Part shown: positions 1 through 8,546 of the stretch, one piece after another
How the letters are laid out: each line of letters begins with the position of its first letter
Position numbering within the stretch: the stretch's first letter is position 1
From: Anaerolineales bacterium
GTDB lineage: Bacteria; Chloroflexota; Anaerolineae; 4572-78; NAK82
Assembly: GCA_024643945.1 (NCBI GenBank)
Contig: JAHELX010000062.1
Coordinates: 1 to 16,869, forward strand
Direction: 5' to 3'
DNA: 16,869 nt
Made by a program: the position numbers and the translations under genes
Notes under the pieces: model-generated
The model's database searches: none
Seen by the model: the letters and a program-made list of their open reading frames with translations, nothing else
Told to the model about the DNA's origin: nothing

Positions 1-163
1 AGAGATATTGGCAGATCACCAGGGTGATCCCGGGGGCATATGTCGGCACGGAGAGAGGGGCTGGCATTCCATAGCTGGCTACATCGCCGAACCAGGCCGG
101 GGGCTGCTGCACGTGCGCCGGGGGCATGGCTGCCTGGGCACGTGGCAGACCTATGCGGTATAG
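1..163 (+). CDS. C-terminal end of a C45-family acyltransferase/hydrolase (partial)
   Basis: The window opens inside a reading frame that runs from base 2 to a TAG at 161-163 and gives 53 residues. The tail contains LADHQGDPGGICRHG, then a stretch reading IAEPGRGLLHVRRGHGC, and ends WQTYAV. This resembles the end of C45-family proteins (acyl-CoA:6-aminopenicillanate acyltransferase-like, Ntn hydrolases). Their C-termini typically show a DH-x-ICRH segment followed by a hydrophobic strand and a G-x-PC-type turn. The catalytic N-terminal cysteine would lie upstream of the window, so activity cannot be judged. The next gene begins 55 bases later on the same strand, so it may be co-transcribed. 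The assignment rests on remembered family motifs in a short fragment and is moderate. Confidence 0.55.
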   Translation, partial: EILADHQGDPGGICRHGERGWHSIAGYIAEPGRGLLHVRRGHGCLGTWQTYAV

Positions 164-217
164 GGGGCTCGGAGTTTACCGTGAACTACCCCTTGTGTAA
201 ACCAGAGAGGTGATACA

Positions 218-2194
218 GTGTCTCTCAGCAACCAGGATATGTTGGATATCTACGAGATAATGCTTACGATACGGGAATCGGAAGATCGGACGGTTTCCCT
301 CTTTAAGAAGGGTGAACTGCAACATGGCCACGTATTGCCCTGTCTGGGGCAAGAGGCAATTCCCGCTGCCTTCAGCAAAGTGCTGAAGAGCACCGATTAT
401 GTGATCACCGGACATAGAGGTGCAGGCCACTATATCGCCAGAGGTGGAGATCTGAATGGCTTATGGGCCGAGCTATACGGGAAGAGCACAGGGGTTATGA
501 AGGGTAGAGGCGGCCATATGCACCTCGTGGATATGAAGGTCAATACGATTGCTGGCAACGCCATCGTGGGCGCCCAATGGGTGTTAGGAACTGGCGCTGG
601 GCTGGCTGCAAAACTGGAAGAGAAAGGCGCGATTGCAGCAGTCTTCGGCGGCGAGGGCGCAACCAATAGGGGGACCTTCCACGAAGGCCTGAACTTCGCC
701 GCTGTAAAGAAAATGCCCATCCTTTTTGTCTGTGAGTTCAACAGCTACCAGCTCTGGAATCACGCCTCGGAGATTCTATCGATTGAGAATGTGGCTGATA
801 GGGCTGCCAGCTATGGCATACCGGGTATTACGGTGGATGGAAATGATGCATTAGCCGTTTATGAGGCTGCCGCGGAGTTGGCTGCCAGGGCGCGTGAGGG
901 GAAGGGCCCTGGCTTGTTGGAATGCAAGACATTCAAGTGGACCGATAGTGGGAGCAATCTGCGGCTGCCGAAAGAAGAGGCAGAGTACTGGCAGACTCAT
1001 AAAGATCCTGTCAAACTGTACCAGGCTCGGCTGGCAGAACTGGATTTGCTGGATGCTGCAACGGAAGAGGAAATCAGACGACGGGTCAGTGAGAGGCTAG
1101 ACGCGGCTATTGCCTATGCACGCCAGTCTGAGGATCCAATGCCAGAAGAGGGCCTGGATGAGGTCTATAGCATGACTCCCGGGGATGGGCACAGCGGTGG
1201 ATTTCCTGCTACAACGCCGAGAACCATACAGTACGTGCAGGCACTGCGCGAAGCATTACGAGAGGAGATGCTTCGGGACGAAAGTGTTTTCTTGATGGGC
1301 GAAGGTATCGGAGGACAGCAACAAGGGGTATTCAAAGTCACCCATGGCTTACAACAGGAGTTCGGCGTGGAAAGGGTGATGGATACACCTTTGTCAGAGG
1401 CCGCCATTGCTGGCGCTGCAGTCGGTGCAGCTATGTTTGGCAGGCGACCGGTGGCAGAGATCATGTTTAACAACCTGTTGGCCCTGTGTGGCGATGAAAT
1501 TCACAATCAGGCTGGCAAGTTCTACTACACAAGCGGTGGGCAGGTCAACGTGCCGGCCGTCATACGCACCAGTTCGTGGATGAGGACGGTGTCGGGTCCC
1601 CACCATTGTGGTGTGTTGGATGCGTGGATGCTGTACTCACCAGGAATCAAAGTGGTGGCTCCTTCTTCACCGGCTGATGCAAAAGGACTTCTGAAGGCGA
1701 GCATCAGGGATGATGACCCGGTTGTGTTCATAGAGCATTCAGCCCTGTACTTTACAGACGGCCCTGTCCCAGAAGGAGAATATGTGATCCCGATAGGGAA
1801 GGCGAACATCAAGCGAGAGGGAAAAGATGTCTCGGTTATTACCTATGGGTTCCTGGTCAACGAGGCAATACGTGCGGCGGATGAGCTGGCGCCACAGGGC
1901 GTGGATGTGGAAGTGGTCGATCTGCGCAGCTTGAAACCATTGGACGTGGAGACTATACTGGGCTCTGTGCAGAGGACAGGCAGGGTCGTAGTAGCTTATG
2001 AAAGCTATAAGACGGGAGGCGTTGGCGCTGAAGTATCGGCGATGATTGCGGAAAGTGCCATTGATTACCTGGATGGCCCGGTCATCCGGGTGGCTGCTCC
2101 AGACGTACCGCATCCACACAATGCCAGATTGTTGGAAGCCATTATTGTGAGTAAGGACGATATCATCGCCGGAATCAAAAGGGCGCTGGCGTAG
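218..2194 (+). CDS. Fused alpha-beta E1 component of a thiamine-diphosphate 2-oxoacid/acetoin dehydrogenase
   Basis: A 658-residue protein joining both E1 subunits in one chain. Residues 1 to about 300 are E1-alpha: GRGGHMH is the usual GRGGSMH element, and the thiamine-diphosphate motif runs from GEG (145-147) to N175. Residues about 335 to 658 are E1-beta, with MGEGIGG, ERVMDTPLSE, GRRPVAEIMFN and LKASIRDDDPVVFIEH in the expected order. E1 decarboxylates a 2-oxoacid (or cleaves acetoin) and passes the acyl group to a lipoyl E2. No E2 or E3 gene is in the window. The GTG start at 218 is set by GAGAGGTG about 5 bases upstream. Two oddities: Glu146 replaces the usual Mg-binding Asp of GDG, and the loop after N175 reads SYQLWNHAS rather than the usual NGYAIS. 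The substrate is unknown; the sugar-catabolic neighbours suggest a sugar-derived 2-oxoacid or acetoin. Confidence 0.9.
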   Translation: MSLSNQDMLDIYEIMLTIRESEDRTVSLFKKGELQHGHVLPCLGQEAIPAAFSKVLKSTDYVITGHRGAGHYIARGGDLNGLWAELYGKSTGVMKGRGGHMHLVDMKVNTIAGNAIVGAQWVLGTGAGLAAKLEEKGAIAAVFGGEGATNRGTFHEGLNFAAVKKMPILFVCEFNSYQLWNHASEILSIENVADRAASYGIPGITVDGNDALAVYEAAAELAARAREGKGPGLLECKTFKWTDSGSNLRLPKEEAEYWQTHKDPVKLYQARLAELDLLDAATEEEIRRRVSERLDAAIAYARQSEDPMPEEGLDEVYSMTPGDGHSGGFPATTPRTIQYVQALREALREEMLRDESVFLMGEGIGGQQQGVFKVTHGLQQEFGVERVMDTPLSEAAIAGAAVGAAMFGRRPVAEIMFNNLLALCGDEIHNQAGKFYYTSGGQVNVPAVIRTSSWMRTVSGPHHCGVLDAWMLYSPGIKVVAPSSPADAKGLLKASIRDDDPVVFIEHSALYFTDGPVPEGEYVIPIGKANIKREGKDVSVITYGFLVNEAIRAADELAPQGVDVEVVDLRSLKPLDVETILGSVQRTGRVVVAYESYKTGGVGAEVSAMIAESAIDYLDGPVIRVAAPDVPHPHNARLLEAIIVSKDDIIAGIKRALA

Positions 2195-2253
2195 GCTGGC
2201 ATAATGCCGGCGTAGGACTCGGGGACGGCAGACTTTCGAGAGGAGGTACTTGC

Positions 2254-3303
2254 ATGGTTGCCGCAATCACTGAATTGACTTCTGCTGAGCGCGTGATGCG
2301 CGTGCTACGCCGAGAGGAGCCGGATCGGGTGCCCCATTTTGAGTGGCTGGTGGATCGTAAGGTACGTGAGGCTATCCGCCCAAGCTGCAAGACCCACAAC
2401 GAATTTGCGGTGTGTATGGCCCACGATGCTGTCCTGGCAGATCCGAACTTCAAGAAGGAACAGGTGGGCCCGAAACGTTGGCGAAGCGAATGGGGCTACG
2501 TCGTCGAGTACACCACTGAGGAGCACGGCATTGAGGTCGAGTCCCCCATCAAGACTATGGCCGACTTTGAGCGCTACACACCGCCGGATCCCCACGCGCC
2601 GGGCCGCTATGCGTCTATCGAGGAGACCATACGGGAATTCGAGGGCAATAAGGCTGTTATCGTGCACCTCAACGATGTCTTCTCACTTCCTCGCTACCTG
2701 ATGGGCATGGTAGACTTTCTCATGGCCATTATCACCGCGCCTGATTTGGTGCGGGCGCTGGTTGATATGTCGGTGGATATCAACTTGCAAATGGCCAAGG
2801 AAGTCGCAGCACGTGGCGCCAAGATCGTTTACACTGGCGACGACTATGCCGGCAACACGGGGCCCTTCATGTCACCCAAGCATTTTCGCGAACTCTTCTA
2901 CCCGGGACTGCGCCGGGTGATAGGAGGATTTAAGGAGCTAGGCCTGTACGTCATCAAGCATACCGACGGTAACCTGTGGCCCATCATCGACATGATTATT
3001 GACTCGGGTATTGACTGCCTGGACCCAATTGATCCCCAGGCCGGTATGGATCTGGCTGAGGTCAAGGCAAAGTACGGTGATCGTATCGCTCTAAAGGGGA
3101 ACGTGGACTGTGCCCATACCATGACTTTTGGCACGCCCGAGGATGTCATCGCCGAGACCAAAGAGGCACTCCGCAAGGGAGCGCCTCGGGGTGGCTTTAT
3201 CCTATCCTCTAGCAATTCCATTCATTCCAGTGTCAAGCCAGAGAATTATTTGGCCATGCTACAAACCTTGGAGAAATACGGTCGCTACCCGATCTCTTTG
3301 TGA
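2254..3303 (+). CDS. URO-D superfamily protein, MtaA/CmuA methyltransferase-like (paralogue 1)
   Basis: A 349-residue uroporphyrinogen-decarboxylase-fold protein. The N-terminus has the family's opening (SAERVMRVLRREEPDRVPHF); the middle has GDDYAGNTGPFMSPKHFREL, and the end has DLAEVKAKYGDRIALKGNVD. True heme-pathway HemE does not look like this. The family instead resembles corrinoid methyltransferases such as MtaA, MtbA and CmuA, which bind zinc through H-x-C plus a later Cys. Here that site reads H236-T-D238-G, so the cysteine is replaced by aspartate, and the later region reads SSSNSIHSS with no cysteine. Activity may therefore differ from its two paralogues in this window. The ATG at 2254 follows AGGAGG (2241-2246) at good spacing. 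It sits 59 bases after the E1 gene. Substrate and partner corrinoid protein are unknown. Confidence 0.85.
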   Translation: MVAAITELTSAERVMRVLRREEPDRVPHFEWLVDRKVREAIRPSCKTHNEFAVCMAHDAVLADPNFKKEQVGPKRWRSEWGYVVEYTTEEHGIEVESPIKTMADFERYTPPDPHAPGRYASIEETIREFEGNKAVIVHLNDVFSLPRYLMGMVDFLMAIITAPDLVRALVDMSVDINLQMAKEVAARGAKIVYTGDDYAGNTGPFMSPKHFRELFYPGLRRVIGGFKELGLYVIKHTDGNLWPIIDMIIDSGIDCLDPIDPQAGMDLAEVKAKYGDRIALKGNVDCAHTMTFGTPEDVIAETKEALRKGAPRGGFILSSSNSIHSSVKPENYLAMLQTLEKYGRYPISL

Positions 3304-3373
3304 GGCGTGGGTGGATGCGTGCCAGAACTGGCTTCAGGATTTGAGGTAATTCAACTCACGGCGGGAAGAGAAA

Positions 3374-3742
3374 ATGGGCATCGTTCACAAATACAGAGGT
3401 GTGGAACACGCCTTTGATTGGGAAGGGGTTACGGAGAAGCTCTATCAGGCAGCCGACGTCAAAGGCGTTACGGCCAAAGTGCTGATTGGGCCTGCCGAGG
3501 AAGCCCCTAATTTCCGTATTCGCTACTTCCGCGTTGAGCCGGGGGGGTGTACGAGTCTGGATCAACACCCGCATGACCACGGAGTGTATATCCTGCATGG
3601 TCGGGCATTGGTCTTGCTGGGTAGCGACGAGGTAGGGGCAGGGCCGCGGGATGTCGTCTATGTTCCCGGCAACGAAGTGCATCAATTTCGGGCTCTCGGC
3701 GATGAGCCATTAGGCTTCCTGTGTGTGATACCTGCGCTCTAA
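3374..3742 (+). CDS. Small single-domain cupin protein
   Basis: A 122-residue protein made of one conserved beta-barrel (cupin_2 type). The first cupin motif is seen as DQHPHDHGVYILHGRALVLLG, with two or three histidines placed to bind a metal. The second is PGNEVHQFRALGDEPLGFLC, which supplies the last metal histidine. Small stand-alone cupins in sugar loci are often sugar or sugar-phosphate isomerases, epimerases or metal-dependent oxygenases; which applies cannot be told here. The ATG at 3374 has only a weak ribosome site (GGGAAGAG, starting near 3363). It lies 70 bases after the first URO-D gene and 22 bases before the sugar kinase, which supports one transcript. Confidence 0.85.
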   Translation: MGIVHKYRGVEHAFDWEGVTEKLYQAADVKGVTAKVLIGPAEEAPNFRIRYFRVEPGGCTSLDQHPHDHGVYILHGRALVLLGSDEVGAGPRDVVYVPGNEVHQFRALGDEPLGFLCVIPAL

Positions 3743-3764
3743 CAGAACCAATGGAGGTGGAACA

Positions 3765-5312
3765 ATGGACTATCTGATGGGCATTGACCTGGGCTCAACC
3801 AGCCTGAAGGCCGTGATCTACGATCTCGAAGGTAATCTGCTTGCGAGCGGCAGCCGGCCCACCAAGAAGTTCAATCCCTACCCGGACCATCCAGGGTGGA
3901 CCGTTTGGCAGCCGGAGCAAATCTGGGACGGCACAGCAGCAGCGATGAAAGAGGCCGTGTCTAAACTGGATGACCCGCGGCAAATCAAAGGTGTGGCGGT
4001 CACCGGCATGGGAATGGATGGCGTGCCGGTGGATGAGGATGGCAATTGGCTCTACCCTTTTATCAGTTGGCACGATCCTCGTACCGCGCCACAGCTTAGC
4101 TGGTGGGAAGAGCATATTGGGGCTGAGAAGAATTTCTCCATCGGGGGCAATACCCTCTGGCGTTTCAACACTGCCCTGCGTCTCTTGTGGATGGCCGAAC
4201 ACGAGCCGGGGATTCTGGAGCGCACTGACAAATGGCTGCTCATCGAGGACTTCCTGAACTTTATGCTATGTGGCCGTCAGGCAACCGACTACACGATGGC
4301 CTCCTGCACGCTGCTCTTCGATCAACGCAAGCTAGACTGGTCGGGCGAAATCCTGGAATTGTCCGGCATCGAGCGGCGGCTACTGTGTGATGCGTATCCC
4401 AGCGCTACGTTATTGGGCGAAGTGAGTCCAGAAGCGGCTGAGACGACGGGACTGCTCCCAGGCACGCCGGTGGTGTTGGGCGGTCATGATTACCTGTGCG
4501 GTGCGCTGCCAGTGGGTGCCTTCAAACCTGGCGTTGTGCTGGACGTGACCGGCACCTGGGAGATTATACTGACTGCTATTCTTGAGCCAGTGCTCACCTC
4601 TGAAGTACAAAAGACAGGCATGACGGTAGAGGCCCACGTAGCGAGGGACATGTACGCCGCGTGGGGGGGGGCTGTGGCTGCAGACATGCTGGAGTGGTAC
4701 CGCCGCGAGTATGGTTTTGAAGCCAAATACCAGGCTGAGAAAGAGGGTGGCGTCGACTGGGATTACCTGATCGCTGAGGCAGCGGCTGCGCCAGCAGGGG
4801 CGAGAGGGACTATGTTCTTGCCCCATATGTCCGCTGCCGGATGCCCAGTGGTAGATGCCCGTTCCTTGGGCGCATTTGTGGGCCTCAGCAACTTTGTAAC
4901 CAAAGGCGATATGCTGCGGGCCATCATCGAAGGCCTGGATTACCAGTTCCTGGACATTGTCTACGCGATGGAGAATGGCCTGGGGGCCAAGCCCGACAAA
5001 TTCGTCGCCGTCGGTGGGGCCGTGCGGAACCAGTTTTGGATGCAGAACAAGGCCGACGTGGTAGGTCGCCCTATTGAGGTGCCTGAGGTAGAAGAGGCCA
5101 CGCCACTGGGCGCGGCCATTCTGGCCGGCATCGGCGTCGGGCTCTACAAAGATGAGCAGGACGCCTTTGAGCACGTTTACAAGCCAGGCAACACCTACGA
5201 GCCGGACCCGGAGCTGGCCTCCAAATACGCGGAATGGTTCCAGATCTACAAGCAGCTTTATACAAATCTCGGGCCCATCAGCCATCAACTCTTCGACCGT
5301 TTCCTGGCCTGA
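3765..5312 (+). CDS. FGGY-family carbohydrate kinase, L-fuculokinase/xylulokinase-like
   Basis: A 515-residue FGGY kinase of usual family length that uses ATP to phosphorylate a sugar or polyol. The first ATP-binding loop is GIDLGSTSLKAVIYD at the N-terminus. The catalytic base is probably D242 in GGHD. GTGTWE-like text (DVTGTWEIIL) matches the GTWE signature seen in L-fuculokinases rather than the GTSE type of xylulokinases. The C-terminal half keeps the second domain: MLRAIIEGLDYQFLDIVY and AVGGAVRNQFWMQNKADVVG. The ATG at 3765 is preceded by GGAGGTGG (3753-3760). A second, less similar FGGY kinase is encoded at 9689, so the locus may handle two substrates or two steps. The exact sugar cannot be assigned. 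Confidence 0.92.
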   Translation: MDYLMGIDLGSTSLKAVIYDLEGNLLASGSRPTKKFNPYPDHPGWTVWQPEQIWDGTAAAMKEAVSKLDDPRQIKGVAVTGMGMDGVPVDEDGNWLYPFISWHDPRTAPQLSWWEEHIGAEKNFSIGGNTLWRFNTALRLLWMAEHEPGILERTDKWLLIEDFLNFMLCGRQATDYTMASCTLLFDQRKLDWSGEILELSGIERRLLCDAYPSATLLGEVSPEAAETTGLLPGTPVVLGGHDYLCGALPVGAFKPGVVLDVTGTWEIILTAILEPVLTSEVQKTGMTVEAHVARDMYAAWGGAVAADMLEWYRREYGFEAKYQAEKEGGVDWDYLIAEAAAAPAGARGTMFLPHMSAAGCPVVDARSLGAFVGLSNFVTKGDMLRAIIEGLDYQFLDIVYAMENGLGAKPDKFVAVGGAVRNQFWMQNKADVVGRPIEVPEVEEATPLGAAILAGIGVGLYKDEQDAFEHVYKPGNTYEPDPELASKYAEWFQIYKQLYTNLGPISHQLFDRFLA

Positions 5313-5437
5313 TCAACAGACTGGGGATTGGTCGCCGCTGTCCGCGGGGTGACAGGCCCATCAAACGGTCAGCATCGAACCTCTGCAATCAACTTAATGG
5401 TGACAGTACTGGCCCGCCGGCCTTAGGCGATTGGATA

Positions 5438-5466
5438 GTGACCGCCCGAATTTGTCCACTTATAAT
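5438..5466 (+). promoter_or_regulatory. Possible sigma-70-type promoter before the ABC permeases
   Basis: The 174-base gap after the first kinase contains a perfect TATAAT at 5461-5466. Seventeen bases upstream, GTGACC (5438-5443) matches TTGACA at four of six positions. This may start a separate transcript for the permeases. The drawback is that transcription from it would begin near 5473, inside the ribosome site TGAGGAGGTG, leaving almost no leader. It is therefore a weak candidate. The rest of the gap (5313-5437) shows nothing I can name. Confidence 0.3.
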
Positions 5467-5486
5467 CTCGTGAGGAGGTGTACTTC

Positions 5487-6425
5487 ATGTCTGTTACAGC
5501 CGAAGTTCCTGAGGCTGGTAGGGGGGAATTGTTAGTGTCCCGACGTTGGTTCCGCCGGGAAAGAAGTTTTGCCTGGTCTCTGGTGGCTCCATGCGTTCTA
5601 TTCCTACTCTTGGTAGGTCTGTACCCAACGATTTACGTGTTTGCGCTCAGCTTCAGTGAATTTCATCCAGGCGGGGCGCTCGAGTGGATGGGCCTGAACA
5701 ATTTCATCAGGGCCTTCGAATCGCCGCGCTTCTGGCATGGTCTGTATGTGACTGGCTGGTTCGCGATTCTCAGTGTCGGCGTGCAATTGCTCCTCGGTTT
5801 TGTCATGGCCACATCCCTGCAGACGATTGACGCGCGCATTCGCAAGCTTATGACCACCCTGTTTCTGATACCATTTATGATAACGCCAGCCGTGGTGGCT
5901 GTCCTCTGGAGATTGATTTACCATCCAACTTTCGGCCCCTTGAACCACACCCTCTCTCTGTTCGGTATTAAAGGCCCAGAGTGGGTCGCTTCCCAATGGG
6001 CATTGCCAGCTTTGGTGATAGCTGACGTATGGCAATGGACCCCCTTCATGACCATCCTGCTGTTGGCCGGGTTGCAGAGCCTCTCCCGAGAGATCTACGA
6101 GGCTGCTCACGTAGACGGTGCTACGGCGTGGCAAGCCTTCAAGGACATGACCTTGCCATTGATGAAGCCATTCATATTCCTAGCCATCTTTCTACGGTTT
6201 ATTGATGCCTTCAAGATGTTCGATCTGGTCTTTGTTGTCACCCGTGGCGGGCCGGGAGATCTGACAGAGAGCATTGCCTATTTCACATACGTGATGGGTT
6301 TCAAGTACTTCGACCTGGGTTTGGCTGCCGCCTTGAGCGTCATTCAACTGATCATCATTATCATTATGGGCAAGTTGCTGCTGACCCAGTTGTCGCGGGT
6401 GGAAGAGGAAACCCGTCATGCTTAG
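5487..6425 (+). CDS. Sugar ABC transporter permease, MalF/UgpA type
   Basis: A 312-residue inner-membrane permease of the carbohydrate uptake (CUT1) class. The first membrane helix follows the charged RRERSF stretch (SLVAPCVLFLLLVGLYP), and about six hydrophobic helices follow. The EAA loop, which contacts the ATPase, is clear: EAAHVDGATAWQAFKDMTLP at about residue 204, then FLRFIDAFKMFDLVFV. I chose the ATG at 5487 because the strong ribosome site TGAGGAGG (5471-5478) covers a GTG at 5478 that would otherwise add three residues. It pairs with the permease 42 bases downstream. Neither a substrate-binding protein nor an ATPase gene is in the window; CUT1 systems often use a shared ATPase encoded elsewhere. 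Confidence 0.93.
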   Translation: MSVTAEVPEAGRGELLVSRRWFRRERSFAWSLVAPCVLFLLLVGLYPTIYVFALSFSEFHPGGALEWMGLNNFIRAFESPRFWHGLYVTGWFAILSVGVQLLLGFVMATSLQTIDARIRKLMTTLFLIPFMITPAVVAVLWRLIYHPTFGPLNHTLSLFGIKGPEWVASQWALPALVIADVWQWTPFMTILLLAGLQSLSREIYEAAHVDGATAWQAFKDMTLPLMKPFIFLAIFLRFIDAFKMFDLVFVVTRGGPGDLTESIAYFTYVMGFKYFDLGLAAALSVIQLIIIIIMGKLLLTQLSRVEEETRHA

Positions 6426-6467
6426 CCTTGCACAGCTAGCTCAAAATAGGGAAATGGAGGTATTGTT

Positions 6468-7292
6468 GTGTCAACCAGTAGACTTTCACGTGTTATGGCC
6501 TATGTTGTCGTGTTCCTCGGCGCGTTGTGGACCCTTTTACCTCTGTATTGGATGGTGATTACATCGGTCAAACCAACCAGCGAAGTCTGGCACAGTCCCC
6601 CCACCTTTTGGCCGCAACAGGTTAGCCTGGATGGTTTCATCGAGGCTTGGACCCACGGAGGCGCGCGAGGATTACAGCACAGTGCTATCGTCGCCATCGG
6701 GACGCTCCTGCTCTCCCTGATTTTGGGGCTCCCAACTGCCTACAGCATCGCACGTTTCCGAACTGGCGGTAACGATCTCCCATTCGTCATATTGTCGTTC
6801 CGCTTCATGCCACCCATCGCTCCCGCAGTGGCCTTCTGGTTGGTCGCCACCCGCTTGAGGATCTTCGACACGCATCTGATACTGATCCTGGTGAACAGCA
6901 TGGCGAGCATCCCCTTCGTCGTCTGGATTATGAAAGGGTTTATTGAAGAGATCCCCTATGCCATCGAGGAGGCGGCCCAGGTGGATGGAGCCTCATGGTG
7001 GAGGGTCATACGCGACCACGTCCTGCCACTGGCCGCGCCTGGCCTGGTGGCGGTGTCGTTGTTCGTCGTCATCTTCACCTGGAACGAGTTTCTGTTCGCG
7101 ACAATCCTGACCGGACGTTTCGTGCTCACGTTCCCCAAGGCGGTTCCCGGCATGACGATCGGTGTGTACGAACCGCACTGGGGTGCCGTCTCGGCATTGG
7201 GGATGATGGTGGTCGTGCCCATTGTGCTGCTCTCTTTTTATCTCCAGAAATACATTGTGCGCGGCATGACGTATGGCGCTATCCGACAGTAA
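6468..7292 (+). CDS. Sugar ABC transporter permease, MalG/UgpE type
   Basis: A 274-residue partner permease of CUT1 type. It begins with a helix (VMAYVVVFLGALWTLLPLYW) and the usual SVKPTSEVW periplasmic text, then has about six membrane segments. The EAA loop reads EEAAQVDGASWWRVIRDHVL near residue 166, followed by the FTWNEFLFA segment typical of MalG-type subunits. The GTG at 6468 is placed by ATGGAGG (6454-6460); TTG codons just before it fit less well. Together with the upstream permease it forms the membrane channel for a sugar, oligosaccharide or polyol. The gap to the next gene (7293-7364) holds only a weak 5-bp hairpin. Confidence 0.93.
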   Translation: MSTSRLSRVMAYVVVFLGALWTLLPLYWMVITSVKPTSEVWHSPPTFWPQQVSLDGFIEAWTHGGARGLQHSAIVAIGTLLLSLILGLPTAYSIARFRTGGNDLPFVILSFRFMPPIAPAVAFWLVATRLRIFDTHLILILVNSMASIPFVVWIMKGFIEEIPYAIEEAAQVDGASWWRVIRDHVLPLAAPGLVAVSLFVVIFTWNEFLFATILTGRFVLTFPKAVPGMTIGVYEPHWGAVSALGMMVVVPIVLLSFYLQKYIVRGMTYGAIRQ

Positions 7293-7364
7293 TGGCAGAT
7301 CATATAACGATCTATATCTTGAGTCTATTATGATGGTCGAACCTCTCGCAGTTGAAGTGCAACC

Positions 7365-8546
7365 GTGTCTACCCAAGCTCTGCGCCAAAGTGAAGTTATC
7401 ATAAGAGCTGACCAAGAACTACTGTCACGCTGGAATGCCTATCGCCAACCGGATCCAGATTTTGAGCGATTGCGTCAGGCCTTGCTGCGTCAGGGTGTCT
7501 CAGACCGCCTGCCTTTGTTTGAGGTAAGGATTGATGACGAGATACTCTCAGCCATCCTGGGGGAGCACGTCCAAAACCCTGGCTACGTAAACCGCCTGGT
7601 ACGAAAGGCCGATGACTTGAGTGGGGAAGAAAGCAAGCGGTACGTACAGAAGTTGGCGCTCGCCTATTACAACCTGGGGTACGACTATGTCGTGTTGCCT
7701 GCCTATCTGCCGATGGATACGCACATGCTCTCCGCCCAGGATACGGCCCCTTTAGCGCGGCAAAAAGGGAGGACCTGGGTTGATGAAACGCAAGGACCGA
7801 TATCGAATTGGGCTGAGTTCGAGCGTTACAGTTGGTGCCGGGCTGAGGATGCCGATCTATTCCAGGTTGAACATGTTGCAGATATTCTACCGGACGGGAT
7901 GGGCTTGATCGTGGCGACGCGAGGAGTGATGGAGTGGCTCTTGCGTTTGATGGGCTTTGAGACACTCTGCTATGCCCTGACCGACGATCCTGACCTGGTG
8001 GCGACGGTCGCTGAACAGATTGGCAAACTGGTGGTCGAACATGTACGCAGCGTGTCGCAGATGGATCGAGTGAGTGCAGTAGTCCTCTATGATGACATGG
8101 GATTCAGAACGAGTACCTTCATTGCGCCCCATGATCTGCGGAACTATGTATTGCCCTGGACCAAAGCCTGTGCGGAGGTGACCCACGCGCAGGGCTTGCC
8201 CTTCATCCTGCACGCCTGTGGCAACCTCGAAAAGATCATGGACGACCTGATCGAGGACGTGGGGGTTGACGCCAAGCATAGTTATGAAGACAATATCTTG
8301 CCAATGGCCGAAGTCAAGGCCAAGTATGGAAAGCGGATTGGGATTCTGGGTGGTGTGGACATGCACATATTGGCGGCAGGTACCGAGGAGATGGTCCGAG
8401 CAGCCACCCAACAGGCTATCCAGGCCTGTGCCCCCGGAGGTGGTTACGCCTTTGGTTCAGGCAATACCATCGCGAACTATGTTCCTCTGAATAGTTATTT
8501 TGCGATGTTGGATGAGGCCAAAAAGGTAGGCTGGGCAATGCAATGA
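7365..8546 (+). CDS. URO-D superfamily protein, methyltransferase-like (paralogue 2)
   Basis: A 393-residue member of the same superfamily as the genes at 2254 and 11284. The family core is seen in FERLRQALLRQGVSDRLPLF, in the fold-typical DDMGFRTSTFIAPHDL, and in PMAEVKAKYGKRIGILGGVD. The putative metal site is H283-A-C285-G, so this copy keeps the cysteine missing from paralogue 1. No later zinc cysteine is present; the C-terminal loop reads APGGGYAFGSGN. The GTG start at 7365 is the first possible codon after an in-frame stop at 7353-7355, and it has only a GAAG-like ribosome site, so initiation may be weak. It overlaps the following lipoprotein gene by four bases (ATGA), indicating translational coupling. 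Role: possible methyl transfer; substrate unknown. Confidence 0.85.
   Translation: MSTQALRQSEVIIRADQELLSRWNAYRQPDPDFERLRQALLRQGVSDRLPLFEVRIDDEILSAILGEHVQNPGYVNRLVRKADDLSGEESKRYVQKLALAYYNLGYDYVVLPAYLPMDTHMLSAQDTAPLARQKGRTWVDETQGPISNWAEFERYSWCRAEDADLFQVEHVADILPDGMGLIVATRGVMEWLLRLMGFETLCYALTDDPDLVATVAEQIGKLVVEHVRSVSQMDRVSAVVLYDDMGFRTSTFIAPHDLRNYVLPWTKACAEVTHAQGLPFILHACGNLEKIMDDLIEDVGVDAKHSYEDNILPMAEVKAKYGKRIGILGGVDMHILAAGTEEMVRAATQQAIQACAPGGGYAFGSGNTIANYVPLNSYFAMLDEAKKVGWAMQ

Noticed and set aside
1739..2266. Minus-strand open frame of 175 codons opposite the E1-beta domain
   Set aside because: No family motifs or good ribosome site; fully antisense to a confident gene.
4410..5288. Long minus-strand open frame of 292 codons opposite the first kinase
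   Set aside because: It mirrors a clear FGGY kinase, has no recognisable domain and reads as low-complexity antisense of conserved motifs.
5338..5355. Hairpin CTGTC/GACAG after the first kinase as a terminator
   Set aside because: Only five pairs with an 8-base loop and no run of T after it.
7297..7313. Hairpin AGATC/GATCT after the second permease as a terminator
   Set aside because: Five weak pairs, no T tract, and the next gene follows closely on the same strand.
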